Below, in pieces: positions 25,568 through 34,613 of a DNA stretch of 47,576 nt. Source of the stretch: Mangrovibacterium marinum (GTDB lineage Bacteria > Bacteroidota > Bacteroidia > Bacteroidales > Prolixibacteraceae); contig NZ_QAAD01000027.1 in the NCBI RefSeq assembly GCF_003046625.1, forward strand, positions 1 to 47,576. The letters are read 5' to 3'. How positions within the stretch are numbered: the first letter of the stretch is position 1; each line of letters begins with the position of its first letter. Both the position numbers and the translations under genes were made by a program. The notes under the pieces were generated by a model. It was not told the DNA's origin. It searched no databases and was given only the letters and a program-made list of their open reading frames with translations.

Positions 25568-27118
25568 TTATTGAATCGTTTGAATTTGATTTTCAGGAAT
25601 CGGCATATTGGCATCCTGAACCCCTTTTAATACAATTTGAGGATGAGCACCGGCTCCGGAAAGCTCCAGTTTGTCGATCGCAACCGTTTGAACGTCATCG
25701 AAAACAAAAGCGGGGCGATAATCCGGGGCTTCCAGTTTCAAGTTGATATTTTTAAATTGAATCTCCCGGGCATGACGCACATAAAAACCCCAGGCCGGCA
25801 ATTCACCGAGCATGGAAAACTCAGGGTACTTTTCAACCTGTTCCGGTACGCGGTCCAAATCGCTCAAAGGGATGTAGGCCATTCCCTTGCTTGCCCGTCC
25901 CGGATAGGTAATTTCAATATTTTCAAGAACGACGTTTTCAATGCTATGACCGGGAATACCGACAATGGATGCCGGAAAAGGATTGTGAAAGAAGTCAACC
26001 TCGGGGCCGCGCAAATCGTAGTCGATATCCGGACGACCAAAAGGAACCTGAACGTTCATATTGGAAATGTGAATATTGCGGACAACTCCGGGCTTTTCGC
26101 CGTCGCGGTGCCCCAGGCGAATAAAAATTGCATTGCCGGTATTTTCGGCAACAATATTGTTGACGCGAATATTCTCGATTTGCGCTCCATCGACAGATTC
26201 GATGGCGATTGCCGAACGAAAGGTGTCGAAGACGTTGATATTTTCAATCGTCACATTTTTAAACCCGCCGTACGAACCGGTTCCAAATTTCACGGCGCTG
26301 GCGCTGCTGCGAACCGTGCAGTTGGCAATGTAAATGCTGTCGTTTGCCTGCCCCGGATGATAGGATTTGAGGCAAATGCCATCGTCGGCCGCGTCGACAT
26401 TGCAATTCGTAATACGCACATTTACGCAATCGGTAATGTCCATTCCGTCGTTATTCCAATAAGCGCGGTTCGTGATTTTCAGACTATCGAGCACCATATT
26501 CCGGCACAAATCGAAGGAAAGTCCCCAGTTGGCGCTGTTTGTCAGCCTCAGGTTTTTGATCGTTATCCCCTCGCATTGCAAAAAGCGAAACAACTTCGGT
26601 CGGACCAATTCACTGGGACGCATGCGGCGGTAATTGTAGTTTTTATCGACCAAAATTCCGGCATGGTGCAAACTATCGGCAGCCAGCGCCAGTGCCAGGC
26701 CCTGCCCATCGATCGTTCCCTGCCCGGTCAGACTGATATTCTTTGCATTGACCGCCAAAACCAAGCCGAGCTCTGAGTTATCATCGGTCTTGGGGCTTTG
26801 GGGCAACAACTCTCGTTCAACTTTAAAATAATCGTAAGGGCTGGTACTCCCCAGCAGCACTGCATCCTTTTCCAAATGCAGTTCAACATGATCTTTCAGC
26901 TGTATACAACCGGTCAGGAAGGTTCCCGGGGGGACAATCACCACACCACCACCGTTTGCCGATGCCAGGTCGATGGCTTTCTGAATCGCTTTCGTATTCA
27001 ACACCTTCCCGCCGGGAACGGCTCCAAAATCAGTAACAATATATTTTGATTCTCCCCGGGAAACATAAACAAAGTTCATCAGCAAGAAGAGAACCAGTAG
27101 TTTTCGAAAAATATTCAT
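25568..27118 (-). CDS. GH28-like right-handed beta-helix glycosidase with altered active-site motifs
   Basis: This 516-residue secreted protein (signal peptide about 1-22) has the polygalacturonase layout: a pectate-lyase-type start (VTDFGAVPGGKVLNTKAIQKAI), then a beta-helix of repeated turns. The first two catalytic motifs are present as NNDGMDI and DAADDGICLKS, which supply the family aspartates. The third (normally GHG...GS) reads RSSASAVKFGTGSYGG, and the fourth (normally RIK) reads RSAIAIES. So the usual His and Arg-x-Lys are missing, and the uronic-acid specificity of pectin enzymes may not apply. It could act on rhamnogalacturonan-like, galactosyl or other glycan bonds. It follows the GH43 gene by 115 bases and precedes GH89 by seven. 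Confidence 0.85.
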   Translation of the reverse strand: MNIFRKLLVLFLLMNFVYVSRGESKYIVTDFGAVPGGKVLNTKAIQKAIDLASANGGGVVIVPPGTFLTGCIQLKDHVELHLEKDAVLLGSTSPYDYFKVERELLPQSPKTDDNSELGLVLAVNAKNISLTGQGTIDGQGLALALAADSLHHAGILVDKNYNYRRMRPSELVRPKLFRFLQCEGITIKNLRLTNSANWGLSFDLCRNMVLDSLKITNRAYWNNDGMDITDCVNVRITNCNVDAADDGICLKSYHPGQANDSIYIANCTVRSSASAVKFGTGSYGGFKNVTIENINVFDTFRSAIAIESVDGAQIENIRVNNIVAENTGNAIFIRLGHRDGEKPGVVRNIHISNMNVQVPFGRPDIDYDLRGPEVDFFHNPFPASIVGIPGHSIENVVLENIEITYPGRASKGMAYIPLSDLDRVPEQVEKYPEFSMLGELPAWGFYVRHAREIQFKNINLKLEAPDYRPAFVFDDVQTVAIDKLELSGAGAHPQIVLKGVQDANMPIPENQIQTIQ

Positions 27119-27233
27119 TGTTCTTATCCTTTATTGGTTAATCTGTTGTGCAATTCTAACGAAGCGCTCCAAAATCGAGGGGCAGAAGCGCGCAACTTCT
27201 GTGAATTGAGCGATCCGACTCCTTTCGGAACAT

Positions 27234-28226
27234 TTAAGGCTTCACAAAACTGTCAACACCACCGGGCTTAACTTTCAACATGTTGTGATTGACATCAAAA
27301 TTCAGGCTATCGAGACACAACTGGCGCAGCACGTAGGCTGAATCCTGCGGAAAAATACGGTGATATAAAATGTAGTCCTGCTCTCCCTCCCGGAATACCG
27401 AATGATGCCCCGGCCCGTAAGTTGTGCTGTCGGCTGAGGTCTCCAGTATCGGGCTGTTAGCGCCCGTTTCAAATGGTCCCAAGGGCGAATTGCCAACGGC
27501 ATAGCCGACCTTGTAAGTAGCATCAATGGCCTTGCCCGACGAGTACATCAGGTAATATTTTCCGAAGCGCTTGATCATGTAGGGCGCTTCAAAATAGTCG
27601 GGCGGAGTGATGTTGGCCGGTTCTTCCTGAAAGGAAATCATATCCGGGTTCAATTTGGCAGCCATGCAAATGCCATTCACCCAATTGAAGCCGGAGCCCC
27701 AGTACAAATAGGCTTGCCCATCGTCGTCGATGAAACAATCGGCATCAATCGTGTGCACTTTGGGAAAGTCGGCGGCAGCCACCAAAGGCGAATTGTCGTC
27801 CTTGGCGTTTTGCCAGGGGCCCAGCGGCGAATCGCTCACCCCAGCCCAGATTTCGCTCCCAACCGAAACATACATGTAGTATTTCCCGTTTGGCGCTTTT
27901 CGAACTGAAGGAGCCCAAACCATCGAGCTGTTTGAACTCGCACTCGTACAAGCTTCTTTGGTCGGCCAGTTTAAATGATGGCGATCAAAAGTCAGAAAAT
28001 CCTTTGTTGAAAAGACGGCCAACTCCTCGCCGCCCCACGGATCAATTGTGGCGTAGATGTAAAAAGTATCGCCATCCTTAACAATGCAAGGATCGGCAAA
28101 GTAGCCGTCGATGATTGGATTTTTAATCAACTGCGCTTCGTCATTCGCCTTCCTGGCTGAATTGGTACAAGCAGTTAATGCGACTGCTACAATTAGAAAT
28201 AAAAATTGTGCTTTGATCTTCTTCAT
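27234..28226 (-). CDS. GH43 glycosidase, lipoprotein
   Basis: This 330-residue single-domain GH43 is a lipoprotein (LTAC, C20). Catalytic residues are D45 in FADPC, D167 in CFIDDDGQAY and E213 in YFEAPYM. It lacks the discoidin domain and much of the length of the other GH43 in this PUL, so the two belong to different subfamilies and probably cut different bonds. Arabinofuranosidase, xylosidase or galactosidase activity are all possible. It lies 43 bases after the first GH92 gene in transcription order. Confidence 0.9.
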   Translation of the reverse strand: MKKIKAQFLFLIVAVALTACTNSARKANDEAQLIKNPIIDGYFADPCIVKDGDTFYIYATIDPWGGEELAVFSTKDFLTFDRHHLNWPTKEACTSASSNSSMVWAPSVRKAPNGKYYMYVSVGSEIWAGVSDSPLGPWQNAKDDNSPLVAAADFPKVHTIDADCFIDDDGQAYLYWGSGFNWVNGICMAAKLNPDMISFQEEPANITPPDYFEAPYMIKRFGKYYLMYSSGKAIDATYKVGYAVGNSPLGPFETGANSPILETSADSTTYGPGHHSVFREGEQDYILYHRIFPQDSAYVLRQLCLDSLNFDVNHNMLKVKPGGVDSFVKP

Positions 28227-28269
28227 GGTTAATTCTTTTAGTCTGAAGTTTGACGAGACGAACTCGGCG

Positions 28270-30564
28270 TTACAGTTCCTGATCTGATTTGGATGGAGGC
28301 GGAAGCGCCGCTCCCCAGCTTGAAGGCGCGGGCCCCATCTCCAGGATTAGTGTTCCTCCCACAACAATATCGTTGTGCTCAAGCCAGGCTTTGGGAAAAT
28401 CGTTACCATTCAGTTTGGCCGATTGGATATATTTGTTTTTCGGGTTGAAATTTTTGGCCTGAATGACAAAATCATTTCCGTTTTCCTGATGAATGACTGT
28501 CTTTTCAAAATAAGGCGCGTTGATCAGGTAATACGACTGCCCCGCGTTCGGATACAAACCGATCAGATGAAAAGCCAGCCAGGACGACATCGCGCCGGAG
28601 TCGTCATTGCCGGGAATGCCGCTGCGACTGCTGTTGAAATTTTCATCAATAATTTGGTGGATGCGTTCGTTGCTCAAATCCGCACGGCCAATCCAGTGAT
28701 ACAGGTTTGGGCTCAGGAAAGACGGCTCATTCGCCACATTATAAAGTTTCTTATCGAACAAGGTGTCGAGGCGTTTTCTGAAAGCCTCTTTGCCTCCTGA
28801 TTTTTCAACTAGTTTCGCCACATCGTGCGGCACCGAGAGGGAATATTCCCAGGAACTCGCTTCGTAAAAGAAACCACACCACCAGCACACGCAAATCGGC
28901 CAGTCCTGCGCAACGGGCGTGTACGGAATGTAGCTGATCCGGCCGTTGCTGGCGTCACACTGAATGCTATCGACCCAGTTGCCACGCGCATCTTTGGGCA
29001 TAATAAAGCCGCGCGAACCATGATCTTCGATGTCGCGCCACAAGTTTTGCCAGTTGTCTGCCTGCGCAATAAAGCGCCAGTATTCACCTTTGCGCTTGAT
29101 GCCCCTGGCAACGATTGCCAGGCAATAATCGTCGTAAGCATATTCCAGCGTCCGGTTGCCGGCCCGCACAAAGTTGGTCGACACGTAGCCCAACCGGTTA
29201 TAGTCGGTCAATCCGCCACGGCCTTCCTTCTCTTCGTTGCCGCCCGGAGGAACCGTAGCGTCTTTCAACATCGCTTCCAAGGCCAGTTTGTAATTAATGC
29301 CCTGCAACCCTTTTACAAAAGCGTCGGCGATGACAACTTCAGCATTTGAACCGCCCTGTGTGCGCCCATTGCAATTGCCACTGCGCGCTTCCGGCAAATA
29401 ACCGTCGCGCTTATAGATTTGCAACATCGCATTTACGATGTCAATTTGCCGCGACGGAGTCAGCAGCGTAATCAGGGGGCTCGACGAACGATAGGTGTCC
29501 CAGATGGCATAAAAATCGTCGTAATACGGCCCCTTGTTTTCCCAGTTCGGATTTTCGCCGGTGCGGTCAACCGGCATCAGCATGGTGTGGTACAAGCCGG
29601 TGTAAAACATGGTTTTCAATTCGTCCGACGCATCCGGATCAACTTCCACACGAGCGAAATTCGATTCCCATTTTTCGCGATTCTCGTCCAGTGTTTGGTT
29701 GAAATTCCAATGCGGAATTTCGTTGTCAATGTTCGCGCGGGCTTTCATCGGGCTCAAAAAGGAAATCCCGATTTTTAGCTGAAGATCATCGCTTGAGCTG
29801 CCGAACGAGAGCAAGGCTCCTGTTTTTTCACCCGAGTCGATCTGCATTTTTTGACCCGGAAAAAGCTCGCCATTTTTCCAGGTCGCAAATCCGGTAAAAG
29901 GCTGATCGAAAACAGCCGAGAAATAGACTGTGTAAGCTGATCCGTTGTTCCACCCGCCACGAATCCTTGTATAGCCTCGAACTTCAGTTTCTGAAACGAT
30001 TTCAATTTCGGAGCCCACAAATTGTTGTGCCTCCCGTGCATCCGGATTCGCGATCGCAGGTTCGCCCAAAAACTTTCCCAAGTCGATTTTAATGGCTTTG
30101 GCTTTTTCGGGTTGATAGGCAAAATGGTAAAAAGCTGCCCGGTCCGAAGTTGTAATTTCGGTTTGAATGCCCCACTTCTGAAGCACCACACTGTAATAGC
30201 CCAGCTCCACCTGTTCGTCGCTTTTCACCGACTCCTGCTCAATCGACTCCAAATCGCCGGAGAAAGGCATGACCGAAACGTTTCCGTATTTGGGGCCACC
30301 GCCGGTGCCGCTCACATGCAGCTGGCTGAAGCCGTAGATCGGTTTCGCCGGATCGGCAGCGTAACCACTATTGGACGCGACATCATTATCCGGCCCCGGT
30401 TTCACCATTCCGTACGGACAGGATGGACCGATAAAAACATTGCCCAAACCTTCGGAACCAATCAACGGATCGACATAGCGGTGAAGCTGCGCCGGAGCTG
30501 TAAAAGCCCAGCAAAGGGCACAAAACAAGAGCACTATTTTAGCTTGAAGTTGTTTTCTCATCAT
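28270..30564 (-). CDS. GH92 alpha-mannosidase (copy 1)
   Basis: This 764-residue exo-alpha-mannosidase has a signal peptide ending APAQ. GH92 motifs include VDPLIGSEGLGNVFIGP, YGMVKPGPD, GFSQLHVSGTGGGPKYG, the RSGNCNGRTQGG segment, and the calcium/active-site region GNDDSGAMSSW. The family are calcium-dependent inverting enzymes cutting alpha-1,2-, 1,3-, 1,4- or 1,6-mannose, and some act on mannose-1-phospho-6-mannose. A second in-frame ATG at 30561 is equally possible as start. It follows the other GH92 gene by nine bases. The two copies are distant in sequence, so they are not a recent duplication and probably differ in linkage. Confidence 0.94.
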   Translation of the reverse strand: MMRKQLQAKIVLLFCALCWAFTAPAQLHRYVDPLIGSEGLGNVFIGPSCPYGMVKPGPDNDVASNSGYAADPAKPIYGFSQLHVSGTGGGPKYGNVSVMPFSGDLESIEQESVKSDEQVELGYYSVVLQKWGIQTEITTSDRAAFYHFAYQPEKAKAIKIDLGKFLGEPAIANPDAREAQQFVGSEIEIVSETEVRGYTRIRGGWNNGSAYTVYFSAVFDQPFTGFATWKNGELFPGQKMQIDSGEKTGALLSFGSSSDDLQLKIGISFLSPMKARANIDNEIPHWNFNQTLDENREKWESNFARVEVDPDASDELKTMFYTGLYHTMLMPVDRTGENPNWENKGPYYDDFYAIWDTYRSSSPLITLLTPSRQIDIVNAMLQIYKRDGYLPEARSGNCNGRTQGGSNAEVVIADAFVKGLQGINYKLALEAMLKDATVPPGGNEEKEGRGGLTDYNRLGYVSTNFVRAGNRTLEYAYDDYCLAIVARGIKRKGEYWRFIAQADNWQNLWRDIEDHGSRGFIMPKDARGNWVDSIQCDASNGRISYIPYTPVAQDWPICVCWWCGFFYEASSWEYSLSVPHDVAKLVEKSGGKEAFRKRLDTLFDKKLYNVANEPSFLSPNLYHWIGRADLSNERIHQIIDENFNSSRSGIPGNDDSGAMSSWLAFHLIGLYPNAGQSYYLINAPYFEKTVIHQENGNDFVIQAKNFNPKNKYIQSAKLNGNDFPKAWLEHNDIVVGGTLILEMGPAPSSWGAALPPPSKSDQEL

Positions 30565-30573
30565 TGGTTTTTT

Positions 30574-32886
30574 TTAGTCATTCGACAAAGAATAAGGCCG
30601 CGCTTTCGTCGCTACACCCCAGGATTTGTTGGGCAGGTCTCCCATCTCAAAATTGATTGTTCCTCCTTTGATCAGGTCGAAATGATTGAAATAATTCAGG
30701 TCTGTTTCCTGACCATTCACGTTCATCCCCTGAATGTAATTTTTACCGGAGGATGCTCCCGGAGCATGAATCACCAGTTGTTTCCCACCTTCCAGCTCGA
30801 TCGTAATTTTGTCGAAATGCGGCCCGGAAATCACATATTCCGGCACCGACGGACAAACCGGATAAAAGCCCAAGGCGGCAAACACGTACCAGGCCGACAT
30901 TTGCCCCGCATCGTCGTTGCCGCTTAATCCTCCGGGGCCTGTTCCGTATTCATTGACCATGATTTCCGAAACCAGCTGCTGGCTTTTCCAAGGCTGGCCG
31001 GAATAATTGTACAAAAACGGAATCTGGTGACCGGGTTCATTCCCGTGCCAATATTGCCCCGAAGCGTGAAACTGATCGAGATTGCAGTTAAAACCATCTT
31101 CTCCGCCCATCAAGTCCATCAACCCGCGAACATCCTGCGGAACATACCAGGTGTACTGCCAGGGCGTTCCTTCGGTAATGTATGGCTGACGAATGTATTT
31201 GTTGAAGTCGGCGGCCCAGCGGCCATCCAGGTATTTCCCGCGAACACAGGAATCGGCCGGACTGTAAACATTTTGGTAGTTCAGCGCTCTTTTTCTCAGG
31301 ATCGCTGCCCGCTCCGTATCGCCTCGTTTTTCGGCAATCCGGCTCAAGGTAAAATCATCGAAAGCATATTCGAGCGTTCGCGAAACCTGCTCCTTTTTGT
31401 GAAAAGATTCCTGAACGCTGTCTTCCATCGGAATATAACCGTATTCCAAATAAGATTCCAACGCCCGTCGTCCTTTGCCCTCCTTGTATTCGGCAAAGGT
31501 TTCCGGCGACTGGAAAGCGTTTTTAAGCAGTAGCTGGTATTGCGCATCGGTCAAATCAATGACATCCTTCGAATAAGCATCCGCAATAGCCGCAGCGGCA
31601 TGGTCGCCAATCATCGCCGAGGTATAACTGTTCCAGCAGGGGAAAATGGGTAGCCAATTCCCTTGTTGGGCTTTGTCGAGCAGGCTGTACATCATCTCGG
31701 CATTCTTTTCGGGCACCAGCAGGTTGAACAACGGATGAGAAGCCCGATAGGTGTCCCACATCGAGAAATCATCGAAATAATCCCGCGAACCGGAGTTCAG
31801 AATTTGTTTCCCGCCCGCAAAAGCCGGATAACTGCCATCGACATCATTAAAGGTTCGGGGTTGCAAGAAACTATGGTAAAGCGCCGTGTAGAATTTCACC
31901 TTCGCTTCTTCATCGCTTCCCTCAACCTGAACTTTTGAAAGCAGCCTTTCCCAGCTTTCTTTCAGTTGAGTTTTAGCTTGCTCAAAATCCAAATCTGCAG
32001 TTTCGGCATCCAGGTTTGCACGGGCTTCGTCAATGCTGGTAAACGAGGTTCCAACTTCAACATAAACCGGCTCGTTTTCGTTCAGGTTGAAAGTCACCCA
32101 CGCGCCCAGCTTGGCCTGGTTGGCTATCTCTGTTGCTAATTCGGTAATCAGACTGTCCTGGTAAGTTCCGTATTTTTCAAAATCGTGGCTGAAGCGCGCT
32201 ACAAAGTAACCGCTGAAGCCGGCCGGTTCGCCCCAGCCCTGGTAAATCCGGTGCACCGGATTGTAGCCGGCAATCTCATTCTTTTCGGGTATAATTTGAA
32301 TGAATCCCTGCCCTTCATCGCTGTTGGGATTGATGACCAGATGCGACTCTCCCCCCTTCTCGAAGGTGAATTTGAAAAGTCCGCAGCGCTTGGTCGCAGT
32401 CATTTCCGCTTCAATTGCATAATCATCCAAGCGAACATGATAGAAATACGGCGTTGAAATTTCGTTGTCGTGAGAAAATGATGAGCCTCGTTCCTCCGGA
32501 AGACATTTCAGTTCCCCCGCAATTGGCATAATCGTTACACTGCCATAATCCTGCACACAGGAGCCACTCAGCCAGTGGCTTCCCCGAAATCCCTGGATAA
32601 TTGAATCGGCGTAATAGTACGGAGCCACGCACTTGGTTTCGGTATCTTTGGTTTGAGCTGTCCAGTTGGTCATCCCGAAAGGCACTGTGACAAAAGGCAC
32701 CACCTGTGAATTATTTTCGGTTCCCTCGCCGTGCTTCAGCGCGCTAATGGTTGTGGAAGGCGCCGTGCCGATTAGTGGGTTCACGTAATCAACATTGCGT
32801 TCAATGGATGCTGTATCGGTCATACAACTGATCCCCGTGCAACAAAAGGTCAGCAAAACTGTAGCCTGCAAAAATCGTTTCTTCAT
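30574..32886 (-). CDS. GH92 alpha-mannosidase (copy 2), lipoprotein
   Basis: This 770-residue GH92 enzyme is a likely lipoprotein (lipobox GISC, C21). Motifs: DYVNPLIGTAPS, FVTVPFGMTNWTAQT, QGFRGSHWLSGSCVQDYG, WDTYRASHPLFNLL and GNDDAGQMSAW. The PFGMTNWTAQT and GFRGSHWLSGS forms differ from the SGTG form in copy 1 and match the GH92 branch whose proteins keep a longer N-terminal beta-sandwich insert. It is the first enzyme gene after susD, separated from it by 96 bases that contain a terminator-like hairpin, so its dose is probably lower than that of SusCD. Confidence 0.94.
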   Translation of the reverse strand: MKKRFLQATVLLTFCCTGISCMTDTASIERNVDYVNPLIGTAPSTTISALKHGEGTENNSQVVPFVTVPFGMTNWTAQTKDTETKCVAPYYYADSIIQGFRGSHWLSGSCVQDYGSVTIMPIAGELKCLPEERGSSFSHDNEISTPYFYHVRLDDYAIEAEMTATKRCGLFKFTFEKGGESHLVINPNSDEGQGFIQIIPEKNEIAGYNPVHRIYQGWGEPAGFSGYFVARFSHDFEKYGTYQDSLITELATEIANQAKLGAWVTFNLNENEPVYVEVGTSFTSIDEARANLDAETADLDFEQAKTQLKESWERLLSKVQVEGSDEEAKVKFYTALYHSFLQPRTFNDVDGSYPAFAGGKQILNSGSRDYFDDFSMWDTYRASHPLFNLLVPEKNAEMMYSLLDKAQQGNWLPIFPCWNSYTSAMIGDHAAAAIADAYSKDVIDLTDAQYQLLLKNAFQSPETFAEYKEGKGRRALESYLEYGYIPMEDSVQESFHKKEQVSRTLEYAFDDFTLSRIAEKRGDTERAAILRKRALNYQNVYSPADSCVRGKYLDGRWAADFNKYIRQPYITEGTPWQYTWYVPQDVRGLMDLMGGEDGFNCNLDQFHASGQYWHGNEPGHQIPFLYNYSGQPWKSQQLVSEIMVNEYGTGPGGLSGNDDAGQMSAWYVFAALGFYPVCPSVPEYVISGPHFDKITIELEGGKQLVIHAPGASSGKNYIQGMNVNGQETDLNYFNHFDLIKGGTINFEMGDLPNKSWGVATKARPYSLSND

Positions 32887-32938
32887 TTTACTTCTTATGA
32901 ATAGAGAAAATACGCGATAGACCGGAAGGGTTAGAAAT

Positions 32939-32971
32939 GAAAAGGGGATGTCCGCCAGAACACCCCTTTTC
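32939..32971 (-). terminator. Hairpin terminator or attenuator between susD and the enzyme genes
   Basis: GAAAAGGGG pairs with CCCCTTTTC, extended by TGT/ACA past a bulge, and on the minus strand is followed by a T-rich tail. It begins 12 bases after the susD stop, inside the operon, so it likely lets only part of the transcripts through to the glycosidase genes. Confidence 0.75.
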
Positions 32972-32982
32972 TTTTCAATGGA

Positions 32983-34602
32983 TTAGTAGCCGTCATTTTG
33001 CGACCAGTTGGTATTCTCGTTCAACACACCTGTGGGAACCGGAAAAATCCGTTTGGTCAAATCGGTCTTCGCACTAGGGTTAATGATGTTTTTGTAACCC
33101 CAATCATCTTCGAAACGCCCAAAACGAATCAGGTCGTTGCGGCGCCAGTTTTCGTCGAAAAACTCACGGCCTCTTTCGTCCAGCAGTTCATCCAATGTAG
33201 GATTTGCGCCGATGGTTGGCGCATTCACATACAAACGGATCTGGTTGAATAAGCTCATGGGTGTGTCTCCGTCGGTCGCGGTTGCTCCGCGAAGAATGGC
33301 CTCGCACTTGGTCAGCAGGATATCAGCATAGCGAAAAATCGGAACATCATTATCCTGAGAACGGCTATACAAGCCATAGTCGGTTGGATCCATAATGAAC
33401 TTATTAAAGCGATAGCCCTGCGACCAGCCGGAAACCGTGTTCCCAACATTCAGATTCTCATCCACATCCTTCAGGGCAATTTCTTTGGTCAACACCACTT
33501 GCTCGCCCTTGTAGAGGAAAGGACTTGATGTCACATCATAAGTCGACGGATCGTACTGATACAGAGCTCCTTTAAACAAGGCATCGTTGCGTCGGTCTCC
33601 TTCCAGACTAAACAGATCGGCAAACTCCGGGTTAACCGCAAAGTTTCCGGCAGCCGACTTAGCCAGTTTTACGCCGTACAAGCCTGCACCACCTTCGCCG
33701 TCAGAATCGCCCTTGCGCCAGGTCCGGAAACGCCCATAGGTCAGTCCATCCTGATTGGCAGCTGTATAAGGCATTGCATAAATGAAATCTTTGATATGGT
33801 ATCCATTTGTCGGATAAAATTTCTCCAGGTAATCGTCATCCAAGTTGAACAGCCCCGATTGAATGATGTCGTCACATACCGCCACACAATCATCCAGTTT
33901 TTCGTTGGCCGCTGTTGCCGACCAGGAAGAACTGGTCACATCCATGGTGTACACATTCCAGTTTATGTACAACTTGGCCAACAGAGCATCCACCATCCAA
34001 CGGGTTGGCTTTCCATAAGTGGAGGCATCAACCGCAGCATTCACGCCGTCGCGGATTTCCAATAACTCCGACTCAATCCAGCGGGCCACATCGGCTCTCG
34101 AACTGCGTTCCAAGGCTTCATCAGCATCCAGCACATGATCCAAAATGGGCACATCACCATAATTATCCATCAAAATAAAATGATAGAAGGCCCTCATAGC
34201 GCGGACGGGAGCCGTAACGGCATCGTCGCCCCCCAGATCGACCATGACCTGATTACACTTGGTAATACCACTCGACAAATCGGGCCAAAAGCCGATACAG
34301 GCATCGTCGGGCATAAAATTATGCAGGCTCGGATGGGCGTAGTTGCCCGAATCGTAGTAGTCGCCGTCGTAGCTTACGCCCATACATTCATCCGACGAAA
34401 AGCTCATCGCCTCGTTGTAACGGCGCCCTAACACGCCCCGAAAGGCGTAATAAACATCCGAAGTTTTTGCTTCGATAGCAATTTCCGAATCCGGATAAGA
34501 GGTGTATTGCGATTTTATATCCACATCCAAATCGGTGCAGCTGCTAACCGCAAATGCCATTAGACCGGATGCTATAAGGAATATGATATTTCTTTTTTTC
34601 AT
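32983..34602 (-). CDS. SusD/RagB-family glycan-binding outer-membrane lipoprotein
   Basis: This 539-residue surface lipoprotein (lipobox VSSC, C22) caps the SusC channel and binds the glycan. It has the SusD start (CTDLDVDIKSQYTSYPDSE), TPR-like helices with the RAMRAFYHFILMDNYGDVPI segment typical of the family, and the C-terminal LDELLDERGREFFDENWRRNDLIRFGRF motif region. It starts 11 bases after the susC stop, so the pair is cotranscribed. Specificity cannot be read from the sequence. Confidence 0.96.
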   Translation of the reverse strand: MKKRNIIFLIASGLMAFAVSSCTDLDVDIKSQYTSYPDSEIAIEAKTSDVYYAFRGVLGRRYNEAMSFSSDECMGVSYDGDYYDSGNYAHPSLHNFMPDDACIGFWPDLSSGITKCNQVMVDLGGDDAVTAPVRAMRAFYHFILMDNYGDVPILDHVLDADEALERSSRADVARWIESELLEIRDGVNAAVDASTYGKPTRWMVDALLAKLYINWNVYTMDVTSSSWSATAANEKLDDCVAVCDDIIQSGLFNLDDDYLEKFYPTNGYHIKDFIYAMPYTAANQDGLTYGRFRTWRKGDSDGEGGAGLYGVKLAKSAAGNFAVNPEFADLFSLEGDRRNDALFKGALYQYDPSTYDVTSSPFLYKGEQVVLTKEIALKDVDENLNVGNTVSGWSQGYRFNKFIMDPTDYGLYSRSQDNDVPIFRYADILLTKCEAILRGATATDGDTPMSLFNQIRLYVNAPTIGANPTLDELLDERGREFFDENWRRNDLIRFGRFEDDWGYKNIINPSAKTDLTKRIFPVPTGVLNENTNWSQNDGY

Positions 34603-34613
34603 AGGAATTAAGA

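Noticed and set aside
25637-26776. 379-codon plus-strand frame opposite the GH28-like gene
   Set aside because: Shadow of the beta-helix gene; its periodic Asn/Ile/Val pattern comes from the helix turns on the other strand.
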